Assembly (NCBI GenBank): GCA_002699125.1
Contig: PABI01000132.1
Coordinates: 1-51,729 of the forward strand
From: Anaerolineaceae bacterium
Lineage (GTDB): Bacteria; Chloroflexota; Anaerolineae; Promineifilales; Promineifilaceae
Reading direction: 5' to 3'
DNA length: 51,729 nucleotides
The notes below the pieces were generated by a model. It was not told the origin of the DNA and did no database searches. It worked only from the letters and a program-made list of their open reading frames with translations. Position 1 is the stretch's first letter. Each line of letters starts with the position of its first letter. Below, in pieces: positions 1-9,015 of this stretch. The translations under genes were made by a program, and so were the position numbers.

Positions 1-1063
1 TAGGACTTACGCAGGGAGCATGGAGATAGAAGGCTGGCGCAACTGGTCACGCATGTAACTACTCAACAATCCCTGCTTCAGTTGATAAATCGTGGTCTGC
101 GCTTCTTGAGCGAGTTCATTGAGACGCACCCAGACCAGCATGGCACAAGCGATATGATTGCGCTGTGCCCGTTGTGAACGACATTGACAGGATTCAAGCC
201 CAGTCACCTGTTTGGCTTCACGATGAAACTGCTCAATCTTCCAGCGGATGGCACTTTCTTCTCGGGTAGCATCCGCCGAATCTTGAGAGAGGTCATTGGT
301 GACCACATAATCCGTGCGTTGGGTAGACAACGCAATCCGAAACAGTTTCACTTGATGGCCTTTAGGAAACTTCTTGAGATGAACCATTTTGCCTTTTTCA
401 AGTTCTGCCTCCGACCAGGTCAAGGAGTCAACGCGCTGGTAGGCTTCATCTGGACTTTCAGTCACTTGCCGATTCGCTTTTACCGGGCAGTAGTAAATCT
501 TGTCGGCTTTTTCGATGGCTTTCATCACTTTCATCGTGGCATACCAGCTATCCATCAGTACGGTGCGGAAAGGCAGTTGCTCAACATGCACAATCGTACG
601 CCACATGTCAAACAGGTGGTCGAGTTTGCTGCGGCCGTCCCGCTCCGGGTCATACACTCGGTAGTCAATGACCCAAAACCGGCCAATATCGGGATTGACA
701 TAGACACAAGTGACAATCCCAATCCCTTTAATCACCTTTTTGGCATTGCCGCTCCACTGTCGGCGCACCAGTTCGATGGCAAAGGAATGACTTTTATCCA
801 GCACCGTATCATCGAAGAGAACGTAGCCATTTTCAGACAAAACCAGCTCTTGGCGCACTAACTGGCGCAGTTCAAGCGGCGTGAGTTTGTTTTCTCTCAT
901 CAGTCGATTGATACGGTCATGACTGAATTGTTCACTATGGTCAGCGAAGTATGTTTGGGTGTAATTGGTTTGGCTGACCAGCAAAAATTGACAGTAATCC
1001 CAGTGAGTTAACTTTTTCATGCACCTGATTATTACAGATTCTCACTGGTTTGCGTAAGTCCTA
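1..1063 (-). mobile_element. Complete IS701-like insertion sequence
   Basis: A 1063-bp element with perfect 13-bp terminal inverted repeats: taggacttacgca at 1-13 and its reverse complement tgcgtaagtccta at 1051-1063. It holds one DDE transposase gene on the minus strand, filling nearly the whole element. The left flank lies outside the window, so the target duplication cannot be read. The right flank reads straight into an open but start-less reading frame, so the element appears to have cut a gene. The element holds no copy of the octamer ACGGCCGT, which is common in the rest of the window and fits recent arrival. Confidence 0.85.
7..1020 (-). CDS. IS701-family DDE transposase
   Basis: The 337-residue transposase catalyses cut-and-paste movement of its IS through an RNase-H-fold DDE active site. 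Visible signatures are a DDTVLDK block near residue 70 (first Asp), LMDSWYA near residue 155 (second Asp), and RWKIEQFHREAKQ near residue 260 (Tyr/Arg-Glu-Lys motif with the third acidic residue). This arrangement is typical of IS701-type transposases in cyanobacteria and Chloroflexota. The ATG is close to the inner edge of one repeat and the stop is 6 bp from the other end, so the gene is intact. A long antisense frame over the gene has no supporting signal and is not annotated. The family assignment is from memory of motifs; a neighbouring IS4-group family is possible. Confidence 0.88.
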   Translation of the reverse strand: MKKLTHWDYCQFLLVSQTNYTQTYFADHSEQFSHDRINRLMRENKLTPLELRQLVRQELVLSENGYVLFDDTVLDKSHSFAIELVRRQWSGNAKKVIKGIGIVTCVYVNPDIGRFWVIDYRVYDPERDGRSKLDHLFDMWRTIVHVEQLPFRTVLMDSWYATMKVMKAIEKADKIYYCPVKANRQVTESPDEAYQRVDSLTWSEAELEKGKMVHLKKFPKGHQVKLFRIALSTQRTDYVVTNDLSQDSADATREESAIRWKIEQFHREAKQVTGLESCQCRSQRAQRNHIACAMLVWVRLNELAQEAQTTIYQLKQGLLSSYMRDQLRQPSISMLPA

Positions 1064-1438
1064 ACCAAATTAAAAGTAATCCTTGCCTCCCCGAAAGAAT
1101 ATCCCGCGAATCAGGAAAGTAGTTTGCAGAAGCTGAAGGCACTCGTCAATGAATCCTCCACGAATGGTTCAATCGAAGTCAGGGAATATTCCGAGAAACT
1201 CTCTTTTTCACTGATTGGCACGGATCCATATCAACCTAACGGCCGTCTCCAAATCCGCCTCTACCTTCCCATCTGGAAAAATGAAAACGTACCCAAGTTC
1301 GAGTTATTCCGCGACAGAGATGAATACTGGACCAAATTCTTCCTGAAACAGTTTGCAGAAATTTGGAAAATTAGTAGACCTTTGTATTCAAATTCTGACC
1401 AGTTGCAGACGGACCGTGAAGAAAGGCAACTGCCTTGA
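1064..1438 (+). pseudogene. 3' fragment of an unknown gene cut by the IS
   Basis: The frame is open from the IS boundary to the TGA at 1436, without a convincing start; only a TTG at 1124 lies inside it. The predicted sequence begins TKLKVILASPKEYPANQESS and continues for about 120 residues, ending in a segment rich in aromatic and charged residues (FELFRDRDEYWTKFFLKQF). Because it runs uninterrupted out of the inverted repeat, the simplest reading is a gene whose 5' part was separated by the IS. I do not recognise the family. One ACGGCCGT octamer (1239-1246) lies in it, so this is resident DNA, not part of the IS. Confidence 0.55.
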
Positions 1439-1475
1439 TCGTAATTTAAAGACCCATACACCAATATTTCATTTC

Positions 1476-1592
1476 ATGACCAGGGACCGGACGGTCTCTA
1501 TCGTCGAAGGTTCTGGTCATGCAGTGAACTGGGAGTGCCCTCAAGAATTTGATGAAATCATGCTGGATTTCTTGGCCAGGGGAAACACATAA
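1476..1592 (+). pseudogene. C-terminal remnant of an alpha/beta hydrolase
   Basis: About 38 codons read RTVSIVEGSGHAVNWECP followed by a helix and a stop. This matches the end of an alpha/beta hydrolase: the last strand, the catalytic-His loop (GSGHAVNWE) and the closing helix that begins at a Pro. Nothing upstream supplies the nucleophile elbow or the rest of the fold, so this is a decayed end. The bases between it and the preceding fragment (1439-1475) hold nothing recognisable. Together the two fragments mark 1064-1592 as a gene graveyard beside the IS. Confidence 0.5.
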
Positions 1593-1641
1593 CTTGTTAT
1601 CCATGAATCATGCGGGGCATGATCCGTAAAGTGAATTTCGT

Positions 1642-4356
1642 ATGTCTGAAACAATCAGTTTGAATGTGAATGGGAAAAGCTATCAGCTTGCTGTGGACCC
1701 AGAAACCCTTTTGCTTTACGTGCTGCGCAACGACCTGGGCTTGAAAGGGCCAAAATTTGGCTGCGGCCTGGAACAATGTAACTCCTGCAAAGTGCTTATC
1801 GATGGCCAGGACGCGCCGTCTTGCCAGATTCCGGTGCAGCAGGTGCAGGGGCTACCAATCATCACCATTGAAGGCCTGGGCACGGCCGATCAACTGCATC
1901 CTTTGCAAGAAGCATTCATCGCCGAGCAGGCGATCCAGTGCGGCTACTGCGCCTCTGGCATGATTATCGCCGCCCAGGGCTTGCTGAACCGAACCCGCTA
2001 CCCCAGCGACGACGAGATTCGCACCGCCCTGGCCGATAACATTTGCCGCTGCGGCGTGTATGAGCGGGTGCGCCGGGCAATTAAAACGCGCATCGGCCGG
2101 CCAATTTGGGAGCCCATCTACGAGGTGCAAGAAGCCCCCGAACTCAAATCACCGCCAAATGAGGCTAAATCAGAAGGCTCGCTGTCTGGCTCCCTAAAAC
2201 AAACCCCGGAGCTCGACGCCTGGATTCGTATCAGCAGTGATGAGACAATCACCGTCTTTACCGGTAAGGCAGAAATTGGGCAAGGGATTAAAACGGCCGT
2301 TGCCCAAATTGCCGCCGAAGAAATGGATGTCTCTCTGGAGCGTATCCGCATCGTTTCGGCCGACACGGGCCAGTCGCCCAACGAAGGTGTCACCGCCGGC
2401 AGCATGTCGCTGCAAATGAGCGGCAACGCTATCCGGCAGGCCGCTGCCGAAGCCCGGTTCATCCTGCTCAAGCTGGCCTTTGAAGAGTTGGAAGCGGAAA
2501 CGTTGCCTGAATCGTTAGAAGTGGTTGATGGGACGATTACCGATCCGGCCACCGGGCGCAGCATCAGCTATTGGCAGCTGTTTAGCGGCAAGCAATTCAA
2601 CACGCAGGTGACCGGCGTGGCCCAACCCAAAACTGCGGCCATGCACCAGCTGGTAGGGCAGCCTACCACGCGGCTCGATTTGCCAGCAAAGGTCACAGGC
2701 GAGGCGTGCTACGTGCATGACATGGCGCTACCGGGGATAGTGCACGGCCGTATCGTGCGCCCGCCTGCGTATGATGCCCAATTGGTCTCGGTGGCTGAAA
2801 CGGCCGTATCGCAAATGCCCGGTGTCATTAAGGTGGTCCGGGACGGCCGCTTTCTGGCGGTCATTGCCGAACGGGAAGAGCAAGCCATGTGGGCTGCAGA
2901 CACCCTGCGCGAAAATGCCGTTTGGGACAACCAGACAAAGTTGCCTGAGCCAGAAAAACTATTTGACCATTTGCTTAGCCAACCTTCCCAGGATTCGCTG
3001 GTTGTGGACGGTACGGCCATCTCCGAGCCGCCCCCGCCCCCCATTGCAATCCCTGACGATGCCGCCCAGACGTTGCAGGCGGCTTATTTTCGGCCGTATC
3101 ACATGCACGCTTCACTCAGTCCTTCGGCCGCGGTCGCTCAGTTGGTGGACGATCAGCTAACGGTGTGGAGCCATTCTCAGGGTGTGGGCCTGCTGCAATT
3201 TACCATCGCCCAGGTGTTGGCAATGGAGCCGGACAATGTGCGGGTGATCCATACGGAAGGCTCCGGCTGTTACGGGCATAACGGTGCCGACGACGCCGCC
3301 CTGGATGCCGCCTTGTTGGCCTGTGCCGTCCCGGGCAAGCCCGTCTCGCTAAAATGGCGGCGCGAGGATGAACACACCTGGGAACCGTACGGCACAGCCA
3401 TGGTCATGAAGATGCAGGCCAGCCTGAACGAGACCGGCCACATCACCGACTGGAATCATGACATCTGGAGCTATCCGCACTCGTCCCGACCGCGCCCCGG
3501 TGGCGAAACATCCGGGTTGCTGGCATCTTGGCATCGGGAACGGCCGTTGCCCAAGCCCGAACCGCGTCCTATTTTTGGCTACCACTTTGGTGACTATCGC
3601 AATGCCGATCCGCTGTATGCCCTGCCGCAAAAACGGATTGTCACTCACCTGGTGCCCCACAGCCCGCTGCGCACCTCTTCCTTGCGCAGCCTGGGGGCTT
3701 ACGCCAACGTGTTTGCCATCGAATCCTTCATGGATGAACTGGCGCTGGCGGCGGAATGCGATCCCGTAGAGTTCCGGCTGCGCCACCTAAAAGACGAACG
3801 GGCCAGAGCGGTGATCGAGGCAGCCGCTGAAAAAGCCAACTGGCAGCCGCGCACCCAACCGATTGGAAATGGAAGCGCCGGCGCTGAGCACAGTCGAAGT
3901 GGCCGGGGCATTGCTTTTGCCCAATATAAAAACATTCAATGTTATACGGCCGTCATTGTGGAGCTCACCGTAGACCGGGAGAACAATGAGATCAAACTCC
4001 AGCGGGCCATCATTGCTGCCGACGCCGGGCAAATTGTGAATCCGGACGGCTTGAGCAACCAGCTGGAAGGCGGCTTTTTCCAGTCCGCCAGCTGGACGCT
4101 GGCCGAGCAGGTGACGTTCACCCAGCAAGGAATCACCAGCCAGGATTGGGACACCTACCCCATTTTGCGCTTCTCCGGCGCGCCTGTTATTGAGGTGGTT
4201 TTGTTAAACCGGCCGGACCAACCGTTCCTTGGCAGCGGCGAAGCCACCCAGGGACCAACGCCGGCCGCCATCGCCAATGCCGTATTTGACGCCACAGGCC
4301 TGCGCCTGCGCCACCTGCCACTAAATCGGGCCTTGCAAAACAGCGCCCGGTCATAA
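1642..4356 (+). CDS. Fused molybdenum hydroxylase (2Fe-2S + Mo-binding subunit)
   Basis: A 904-residue single-chain enzyme of the xanthine dehydrogenase / isoquinoline 1-oxidoreductase family, which hydroxylates N-heterocycles or aldehydes using water. Residues 1-80 form a plant-type 2Fe-2S domain (GCGLEQCNSCKVLIDG). Residues 95-155 are the second 2Fe-2S domain (QCGYCASGM and CRCGVYERV). From about residue 190 it is the molybdopterin subunit with GKAEIGQGIKTAV and, near the C-terminus, GSGEATQGP, where Glu867 fits the catalytic base. IorA and IorB are usually separate genes, so this is a fusion. There is no FAD subunit nearby; known IorAB-type enzymes pass electrons to a cytochrome or quinone. 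The start is weakly supported (gtaaagtg 13 bp upstream), with a 7-bp hairpin at 1607-1623. A dispersed-repeat fragment lies in the coding region at 3881-3903. Confidence 0.88.
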   Translation: MSETISLNVNGKSYQLAVDPETLLLYVLRNDLGLKGPKFGCGLEQCNSCKVLIDGQDAPSCQIPVQQVQGLPIITIEGLGTADQLHPLQEAFIAEQAIQCGYCASGMIIAAQGLLNRTRYPSDDEIRTALADNICRCGVYERVRRAIKTRIGRPIWEPIYEVQEAPELKSPPNEAKSEGSLSGSLKQTPELDAWIRISSDETITVFTGKAEIGQGIKTAVAQIAAEEMDVSLERIRIVSADTGQSPNEGVTAGSMSLQMSGNAIRQAAAEARFILLKLAFEELEAETLPESLEVVDGTITDPATGRSISYWQLFSGKQFNTQVTGVAQPKTAAMHQLVGQPTTRLDLPAKVTGEACYVHDMALPGIVHGRIVRPPAYDAQLVSVAETAVSQMPGVIKVVRDGRFLAVIAEREEQAMWAADTLRENAVWDNQTKLPEPEKLFDHLLSQPSQDSLVVDGTAISEPPPPPIAIPDDAAQTLQAAYFRPYHMHASLSPSAAVAQLVDDQLTVWSHSQGVGLLQFTIAQVLAMEPDNVRVIHTEGSGCYGHNGADDAALDAALLACAVPGKPVSLKWRREDEHTWEPYGTAMVMKMQASLNETGHITDWNHDIWSYPHSSRPRPGGETSGLLASWHRERPLPKPEPRPIFGYHFGDYRNADPLYALPQKRIVTHLVPHSPLRTSSLRSLGAYANVFAIESFMDELALAAECDPVEFRLRHLKDERARAVIEAAAEKANWQPRTQPIGNGSAGAEHSRSGRGIAFAQYKNIQCYTAVIVELTVDRENNEIKLQRAIIAADAGQIVNPDGLSNQLEGGFFQSASWTLAEQVTFTQQGITSQDWDTYPILRFSGAPVIEVVLLNRPDQPFLGSGEATQGPTPAAIANAVFDATGLRLRHLPLNRALQNSARS
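3881..3903 (+). repeat. Dispersed-repeat fragment inside the Mo-hydroxylase gene
   Basis: The bases gcgctgagcacagtcgaagt belong to the same style as the ctgagcctgtcgaagg palindromes near 9 kb. They are read in frame as AGAEHSRSG, between two ordinary family blocks (IGNG before, RGIAFAQYKN after). This suggests that a REP-like unit was inserted without breaking the frame. Confidence 0.45.
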
Positions 4357-4433
4357 ATTCAATTAAGCAGCCCCCCGGATCTCGCTCGGTTTTTTGTCGC
4401 GGCAAAAATAAAAATCCGTGGTAGCATACGCGT

Positions 4434-5732
4434 ATGAAAGTAGCCGTCATAGGGGGAGGCTCTAGCTATACCCCCGAACTCATTAATGGATTTATTGAAC
4501 GAGCAGATAGTTTCCCAATCAGCGAACTGTGGCTGATGGACATCCTGCCCGAACGCCTGGAAGTTGTGGGCGGATTTGCCCAGCGGATGGTGGCCGCCAA
4601 AGGGTCGCCGTTTCAGGTGCATTTAACCACCAATCAGCCAGAAGCGATTAACGGAGCCAGCTACGTGACGACGCAGCTGCGCGTTGGCTGGATGCAGTCG
4701 CGCCGCGAGGATGAATATTTAGGACGGCGGCACGGTCTCATCGGCCAGGAAACAACCGGCGTTGGCGGCATGGCCAAGGCGCTGCGGACGATTCCCGTCA
4801 TTCTGGGCATCGCCCGGGACATGGTGAAGCTGGCCAAACCGGGCGCACCGCTGGTTAACTTCACCAATCCCGCCGGACTGGTGACGCAGGCTTTGACCCA
4901 ACACGCGCCGGAGGTAACGGCCGTTGGCGTTTGCAATGCCCCGTTCCACATGAAAATGAACGTGCTGGCAGAATTAGCCCAAATGGGCATCGTCGTTGAG
5001 CCGGACCGGGCGCAGCTGGACACACTGGGACTCAACCACCTCACCTGGCACCGCGGCTTCACGGTAGATGGCGAAGACGTCTGGCCGCGCGTGACAGAGC
5101 AGTTTGTCGCCCAGCTGCGGCAAGAAGCAGCGCCCGAATGGCCGCCAGAGCTTATCGAATCTTTACAGATGATCCCCAATTACTATCTGCACTACTTTTA
5201 CGCCACCGAACGCAAGCTGGCCGAGCAAGAAGCCTGGCCCCCCTCCCGGGCCGAAGCCGTGATGCAAATCGAAACCGAACTGCTGGCCCAATACGCCGAA
5301 CCGGGCCGCACCGAACCACCTGAAGGGTTGATGCAGCGCGGCGGCGCTTACTATTCGACAGTGGCTACCCAACTACTCAATGCGCACTACAATGATCTTC
5401 ACGAGCAGCACGTGGTCAACGTGCCCAATCGGGGCGCGGTGGCCAGCTGGCCCGATGACTGGGTTTTGGAATTACCGGCGCTGGTCAGCCGCGACGGCAT
5501 CCAGCCGATCCCTGCCAAACCGCTGCCCCCGGCCGTTTTTGGTTTAATGCAGCAGGTGAAGATGTACGAACTGCTCACGGTGGAAGCGGCCGTTCACGGC
5601 GACCGAAACGCCGCTTACCAGGCGCTGCTGGCCCATCCACTTGGTCCGGCAGCCAACAAGGCCGAGGCCGTACTAGACGACATGCTCAACACGCACCGGG
5701 CGTATTTGCCCCAATTTTTCGACAGCCTATGA
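4434..5732 (+). CDS. GH4-family 6-phospho-glycosidase
   Basis: A 432-residue glycoside hydrolase family 4 enzyme, a cytoplasmic NAD+ and divalent-metal dependent glycosidase using redox elimination, commonly on 6-phospho-beta-glucosides. Visible are the N-terminal Rossmann motif VAVIGGGSSYTPEL, NFTNPAGLVTQAL, GVCNAPFHMKMN (Cys167, the expected metal ligand) and GLNHLTWHRGF (metal-ligand His). Length is normal for the family. The stop overlaps the start of the kinase gene by 4 bp (ATGA), so the two are translationally coupled. The kinase could phosphorylate the sugar released or imported. No PTS or sugar transporter is adjacent, so the exact substrate is open; alpha-galactosidase-type GH4 members cannot be excluded. 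Confidence 0.88.
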   Translation: MKVAVIGGGSSYTPELINGFIERADSFPISELWLMDILPERLEVVGGFAQRMVAAKGSPFQVHLTTNQPEAINGASYVTTQLRVGWMQSRREDEYLGRRHGLIGQETTGVGGMAKALRTIPVILGIARDMVKLAKPGAPLVNFTNPAGLVTQALTQHAPEVTAVGVCNAPFHMKMNVLAELAQMGIVVEPDRAQLDTLGLNHLTWHRGFTVDGEDVWPRVTEQFVAQLRQEAAPEWPPELIESLQMIPNYYLHYFYATERKLAEQEAWPPSRAEAVMQIETELLAQYAEPGRTEPPEGLMQRGGAYYSTVATQLLNAHYNDLHEQHVVNVPNRGAVASWPDDWVLELPALVSRDGIQPIPAKPLPPAVFGLMQQVKMYELLTVEAAVHGDRNAAYQALLAHPLGPAANKAEAVLDDMLNTHRAYLPQFFDSL

Positions 5733-6700
5733 GATATTTTTTAGGGGTAGATATTGGTAATACAAAAAGCCATGCCCTGATCGCGGATGAAAACGGCCGT
5801 TGCCGGGGCTTTGGTCAGGCGGGGCCGGGCAGTTGGGAAGCCATTGGTTGGGAAGCCGCTGGAGAGGTGCTGCACCAGATTGTGGAACAGGCATTGGCCC
5901 AGGCAAACGTGGACAAAACGGCCGTTGCCGGGGCCGGGTTTGGCTATGCCGGCTACGATTGGCCGGAAGATCGTCCCGGTCACGTGGCCCTCATCGAATC
6001 GCTGGGGCTGGTGAAGGCGCGCTATGCCCTGGGCAATGACACGCTGATTGGCCTGGTCGCCGGCGCCAAAGCTGGCTGGGGCGTCGTGGTAGTCGCCGGA
6101 ACCAGCAACAACTGCCTGGGCCGTAATCGGCTGGGGAGGGAGGGGCGCATCACGGGCTGCGGTTCCCGGTTTGGCGAATATGGCGGCGCAGCAGAAATCG
6201 TGGCGCGCGCCATTCAGGCTGTGGCTGCTGGCTGGACTCTTCGCGGACCGGCCACAAAATTGAGTGAAGTTTTTATTGAACAAACGGGTGCAGACGACGT
6301 CGCCGACTTGCTTGCCGGTTTGGTGCGCCAACGTTACCGGCTTTCGGCGTCGGCGGCCCCCCTGGTTTTTGAGATGGCGGCTCAAGGGGACGCAGTCGCT
6401 CAAAGCATCATCACCTGGGCCGGGCAAGAACTGGGCAGTCTCGCCGTCGGGGTCATTCGCCAGCTGGAATTGCGCAATGAAACGTTTGACGTTGTATTGT
6501 CTGGCAGTGTATACGAAGGGGGAGCACCGCTCATTGAACCAATGCGGCAAACGATCCACACAGTAGCGCCGCAGGCGAACCTGGTGCGTTTAAATGCACC
6601 GCCGGTTGTGGGCGGGGTGCTGTTGGGGATGGAACAGGTGGGGTTGGATACGGCCGTTTACCGCCAACCCCTGTTGCATTCAGTTTCCACCAAGATGTAA
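5729..6700 (+). CDS. BadF/BadG/BcrA-type ATPase, probable N-acetylglucosamine kinase
   Basis: A 323-residue kinase of the actin-like ATPase (ASKHA) fold. It starts with the phosphate-1 motif YFLGVDIGNTKSHALI, followed by LGNDTLIGLVAGA, the phosphate-2 loop VVVVAGTSNNCLG, and the adenosine motif DVVLSGSVYEGGAP. This layout matches the BadF/BadG/BcrA/BcrD family as found in N-acetylglucosamine kinases, not the Fe-S-containing dehydratase activators, because no CxxC cluster motif is seen. The start overlaps the GH4 stop (ATGA), so the pair is one operon for processing amino sugars or phospho-glycosides. It holds ACGGCCGT octamers read as NGR or TAV. A strong hairpin follows directly after the stop. 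Confidence 0.82.
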   Translation: MRYFLGVDIGNTKSHALIADENGRCRGFGQAGPGSWEAIGWEAAGEVLHQIVEQALAQANVDKTAVAGAGFGYAGYDWPEDRPGHVALIESLGLVKARYALGNDTLIGLVAGAKAGWGVVVVAGTSNNCLGRNRLGREGRITGCGSRFGEYGGAAEIVARAIQAVAAGWTLRGPATKLSEVFIEQTGADDVADLLAGLVRQRYRLSASAAPLVFEMAAQGDAVAQSIITWAGQELGSLAVGVIRQLELRNETFDVVLSGSVYEGGAPLIEPMRQTIHTVAPQANLVRLNAPPVVGGVLLGMEQVGLDTAVYRQPLLHSVSTKM

Positions 6701-6748
6701 AGTGCTGCTCAGGTCATCAGCACAGAAGCCGATTTCCTGAGCAGCACT
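6701..6748. terminator. Hairpin between convergent genes
   Basis: A perfect 13-bp stem (agtgctgctcagg at 6701-6713, cctgagcagcact at 6736-6748) lies immediately after the kinase stop and before the 3' end of the minus-strand gene. An alternative stem (gtgctg 6702-6707 with cagcac 6718-6723) competes for the left arm. No T tract follows on either side, so this is a candidate bidirectional terminator, not a proven one. Confidence 0.5.
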
Positions 6749-6764
6749 ATGAGAGCTACGGTGA

Positions 6765-8924
6765 TTAAGCGTCTTCCTCTTGCTCGGCCAGAGCAAAAGC
6801 AATCAGCCGTGAGGCATCAATGCCCAGACGATCCCGGCCGTTGGTCGCCTTGCCATAGATATGCAGGCTGGCCGCAAACGCAGCATCGACACACGTGCCC
6901 ACCAACTCGACAGGCGTGAAGTTGCGCCGGTAATAATCGCTTACCTTGTTGTACGGCAAGCTGGTCGTTGGCGCGCTGGCAGCAGCGGTTTCCACATAGG
7001 GTGCCAGCGTAGATGCCGAATCCAGCGTGTTTGAACCACGTTTGATGCCAAATCTGAACACAGCGTGGTCATTGGGATGCGTAGCCAGGTAGCGGATATG
7101 GACCAGATCGCCGGGTTCATAGCGCAAGAAGCCACAATCATCGCTTGCCGCCACGCCGCCGATGCTTGGCTGGGGCAGGTCTGCAGACACATGATTATTA
7201 TCCACATGAACCTGGAGGACGTAAGCGCCACCAGCGATTTCGGCTGATGTGGCCAGGCGGGTTGTGGTGCCGTCAGCGTTGCGCGCCAGGAAGCGGAACG
7301 TGGAAGCACCGGGCATGACTTGATTCCCCGCTGAGTCAAACAGTTCAATCTTGACTTCGAAATCGCCCGAGTCATCTGTTGTGTTGTCAGCAGACAGCGG
7401 CGGGGCCGGCACGGTTGTATCCCAACTGGCGGCCGTTTCCCCCAAATTCCCCCGCGTCCATTCACGAGCGACCACCGTTGATGGGTCTGTGGGACGGGCG
7501 GGCGGAGTTTGCGGTTTGAACTCGAACAAGCCGCTTTGCGAACCAACCGTCACTGGCCCAACCGGATAGGATTCGTAAGTTGGCAGTTTGTCAGAATACT
7601 CCATGCGATAACCTCGCTCCAGCGGCCTGGTAATGGGTGTCCAGGAGGAATCATCTGCGCCTGTGTTGGGGCTGCCGGGGTTGGCCCGACGATAAGAATA
7701 ACGGTAATACTTAATGTCATCTGAGGGGATAAAGTAGGAATCGTCGTGGACAAAGTTCAGGGTGCCGCCAAAGGGGGCATTGTACAGCCAGCCCAGCGAG
7801 GATCCCGTGTGATAATTGACGTAGCCATCAGGGCGTACCCAACCATCCGGTGCCGGCGGTGCGCCAGCGGGGATGCCCCAAATAGGCGTGTGGCCGATAG
7901 CATGAGGCAATACAAACAGCGTGACGCCCGGTGGAATATCATAAGGCGGCTCCTGGCATGCTTCTGCGCCAGGCACGTTGAGCACGATCTCACTGCCGCA
8001 ATCATAATTCCAATGGGTACCGCAGCCGAGGCTCGGCTTATAGACCGTGTGCCAGGCTCCTTCGTGGAATTGTTCTACCCAGAAGTAGAGATCAGGCTTA
8101 TCATCGCAGTCGTAAGCAAAGATGGCGCTAAACCGGCCTTCGCTGTCTACCTCCACCGTTGTGAAGCAATTTTTGCTGAAGAACGGCCAGAGGTAGAGGA
8201 AATCACAAAGATAGATTTTGATAATCTCTGACAGATTGGCCAGCTGGTAGCGCATTTGGGATACGGCCGTAACACTCGCCAGAGCAGTGATGGATTGCTG
8301 CTGGCCTGCACTCGATGCAGAGAATGCTGTCAGCTGCGGCGCCTCAACTTGTTCAGCCAACCGCAGTGGTCCCGGATCGGGGATTGGCGGCACCGGCCAC
8401 GGAATCACTTTTAATTTATCAAGGAGATCGTCACGCAGCTGCAAAATGAGGGGATCAGGCAGCTTGGCGATGACGAGGGGAATGTAATCTACTTCACAAA
8501 TGTGAACGCGCGCATTGCAGATGGGCCATTCACCAATGGTGCCGTCTGGCAACGTCACCCGCTTTACCAGCCTGCCGTGCACAAAACACAAACACCAGGT
8601 TGGGAAAATCCCAACCGGAATGTTCAGTTCCAGCTCAGGCTTTTCCACCAAATATCGTGTCGGTTTCACGTACGCGCCCATGCGTTTGAGGGCCGCCGCC
8701 GTGGGAGCCGGTTGACCTTCTTCCACCTGCGGGCCGAGGATAACATCGACGTTACGGCCGTTCAGTGCTTCCGGCAGTTCTACGGCAGCCGTTCCTTTTT
8801 CGACCGGGTCACTGCCAAGGAGCTGGCCATCTTTGCTAAACACATACGCTTGCAAAGGCGGTGCCTGCCCCTTATCGGTAAAGTTGAGATTGATTTGAAG
8901 ACGAGATCTTTTTTTCGATTTCAT
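6765..8924 (-). CDS. Large hypothetical protein, unknown family
   Basis: A 719-residue protein I do not recognise. It begins with a basic stretch (MKSKKRSRLQINLNF) but no signal peptide or membrane segment. Residues 1-130 look like a beta-rich domain, followed by a Cys-rich piece (PTWCLCFVHG, ICNARVHICEVD) and a Pro-rich hinge (PWPVPPIPDPGP). The middle part has many Trp, Cys and Tyr residues (LYFWVEQFHEGAWH, CGTHWNYDCGSE). The C-terminal third looks like beta-sandwich repeats (RTSADLPQP-like segments, GDLVHIRYLATHPNDHAVF). A clear ribosome site (aaggag, 8 bp before ATG) fixes the start. It stands alone, convergent with the GH4-kinase operon. The even composition and length suggest a large structural or carbohydrate-related protein, but no function is assigned. 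Confidence 0.75.
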   Translation of the reverse strand: MKSKKRSRLQINLNFTDKGQAPPLQAYVFSKDGQLLGSDPVEKGTAAVELPEALNGRNVDVILGPQVEEGQPAPTAAALKRMGAYVKPTRYLVEKPELELNIPVGIFPTWCLCFVHGRLVKRVTLPDGTIGEWPICNARVHICEVDYIPLVIAKLPDPLILQLRDDLLDKLKVIPWPVPPIPDPGPLRLAEQVEAPQLTAFSASSAGQQQSITALASVTAVSQMRYQLANLSEIIKIYLCDFLYLWPFFSKNCFTTVEVDSEGRFSAIFAYDCDDKPDLYFWVEQFHEGAWHTVYKPSLGCGTHWNYDCGSEIVLNVPGAEACQEPPYDIPPGVTLFVLPHAIGHTPIWGIPAGAPPAPDGWVRPDGYVNYHTGSSLGWLYNAPFGGTLNFVHDDSYFIPSDDIKYYRYSYRRANPGSPNTGADDSSWTPITRPLERGYRMEYSDKLPTYESYPVGPVTVGSQSGLFEFKPQTPPARPTDPSTVVAREWTRGNLGETAASWDTTVPAPPLSADNTTDDSGDFEVKIELFDSAGNQVMPGASTFRFLARNADGTTTRLATSAEIAGGAYVLQVHVDNNHVSADLPQPSIGGVAASDDCGFLRYEPGDLVHIRYLATHPNDHAVFRFGIKRGSNTLDSASTLAPYVETAAASAPTTSLPYNKVSDYYRRNFTPVELVGTCVDAAFAASLHIYGKATNGRDRLGIDASRLIAFALAEQEEDA

Positions 8925-9015
8925 TACACGCTCCTTACGCTATAGCAATACTTGACTAATCTAGTCCATTAAACGAAGGTGATCATGAAATTCCGGTACG
9001 GCCGTTTATTACGAG

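Noticed and set aside
184..861. Long open frame opposite the transposase
   Set aside because: It lies fully inside the transposase gene on the other strand, has no ribosome site and no recognisable domain.
5741..6559. 272-codon frame opposite the sugar kinase
   Set aside because: Shadow of a GC-rich gene with clear motifs on the plus strand; no start signal or homology.
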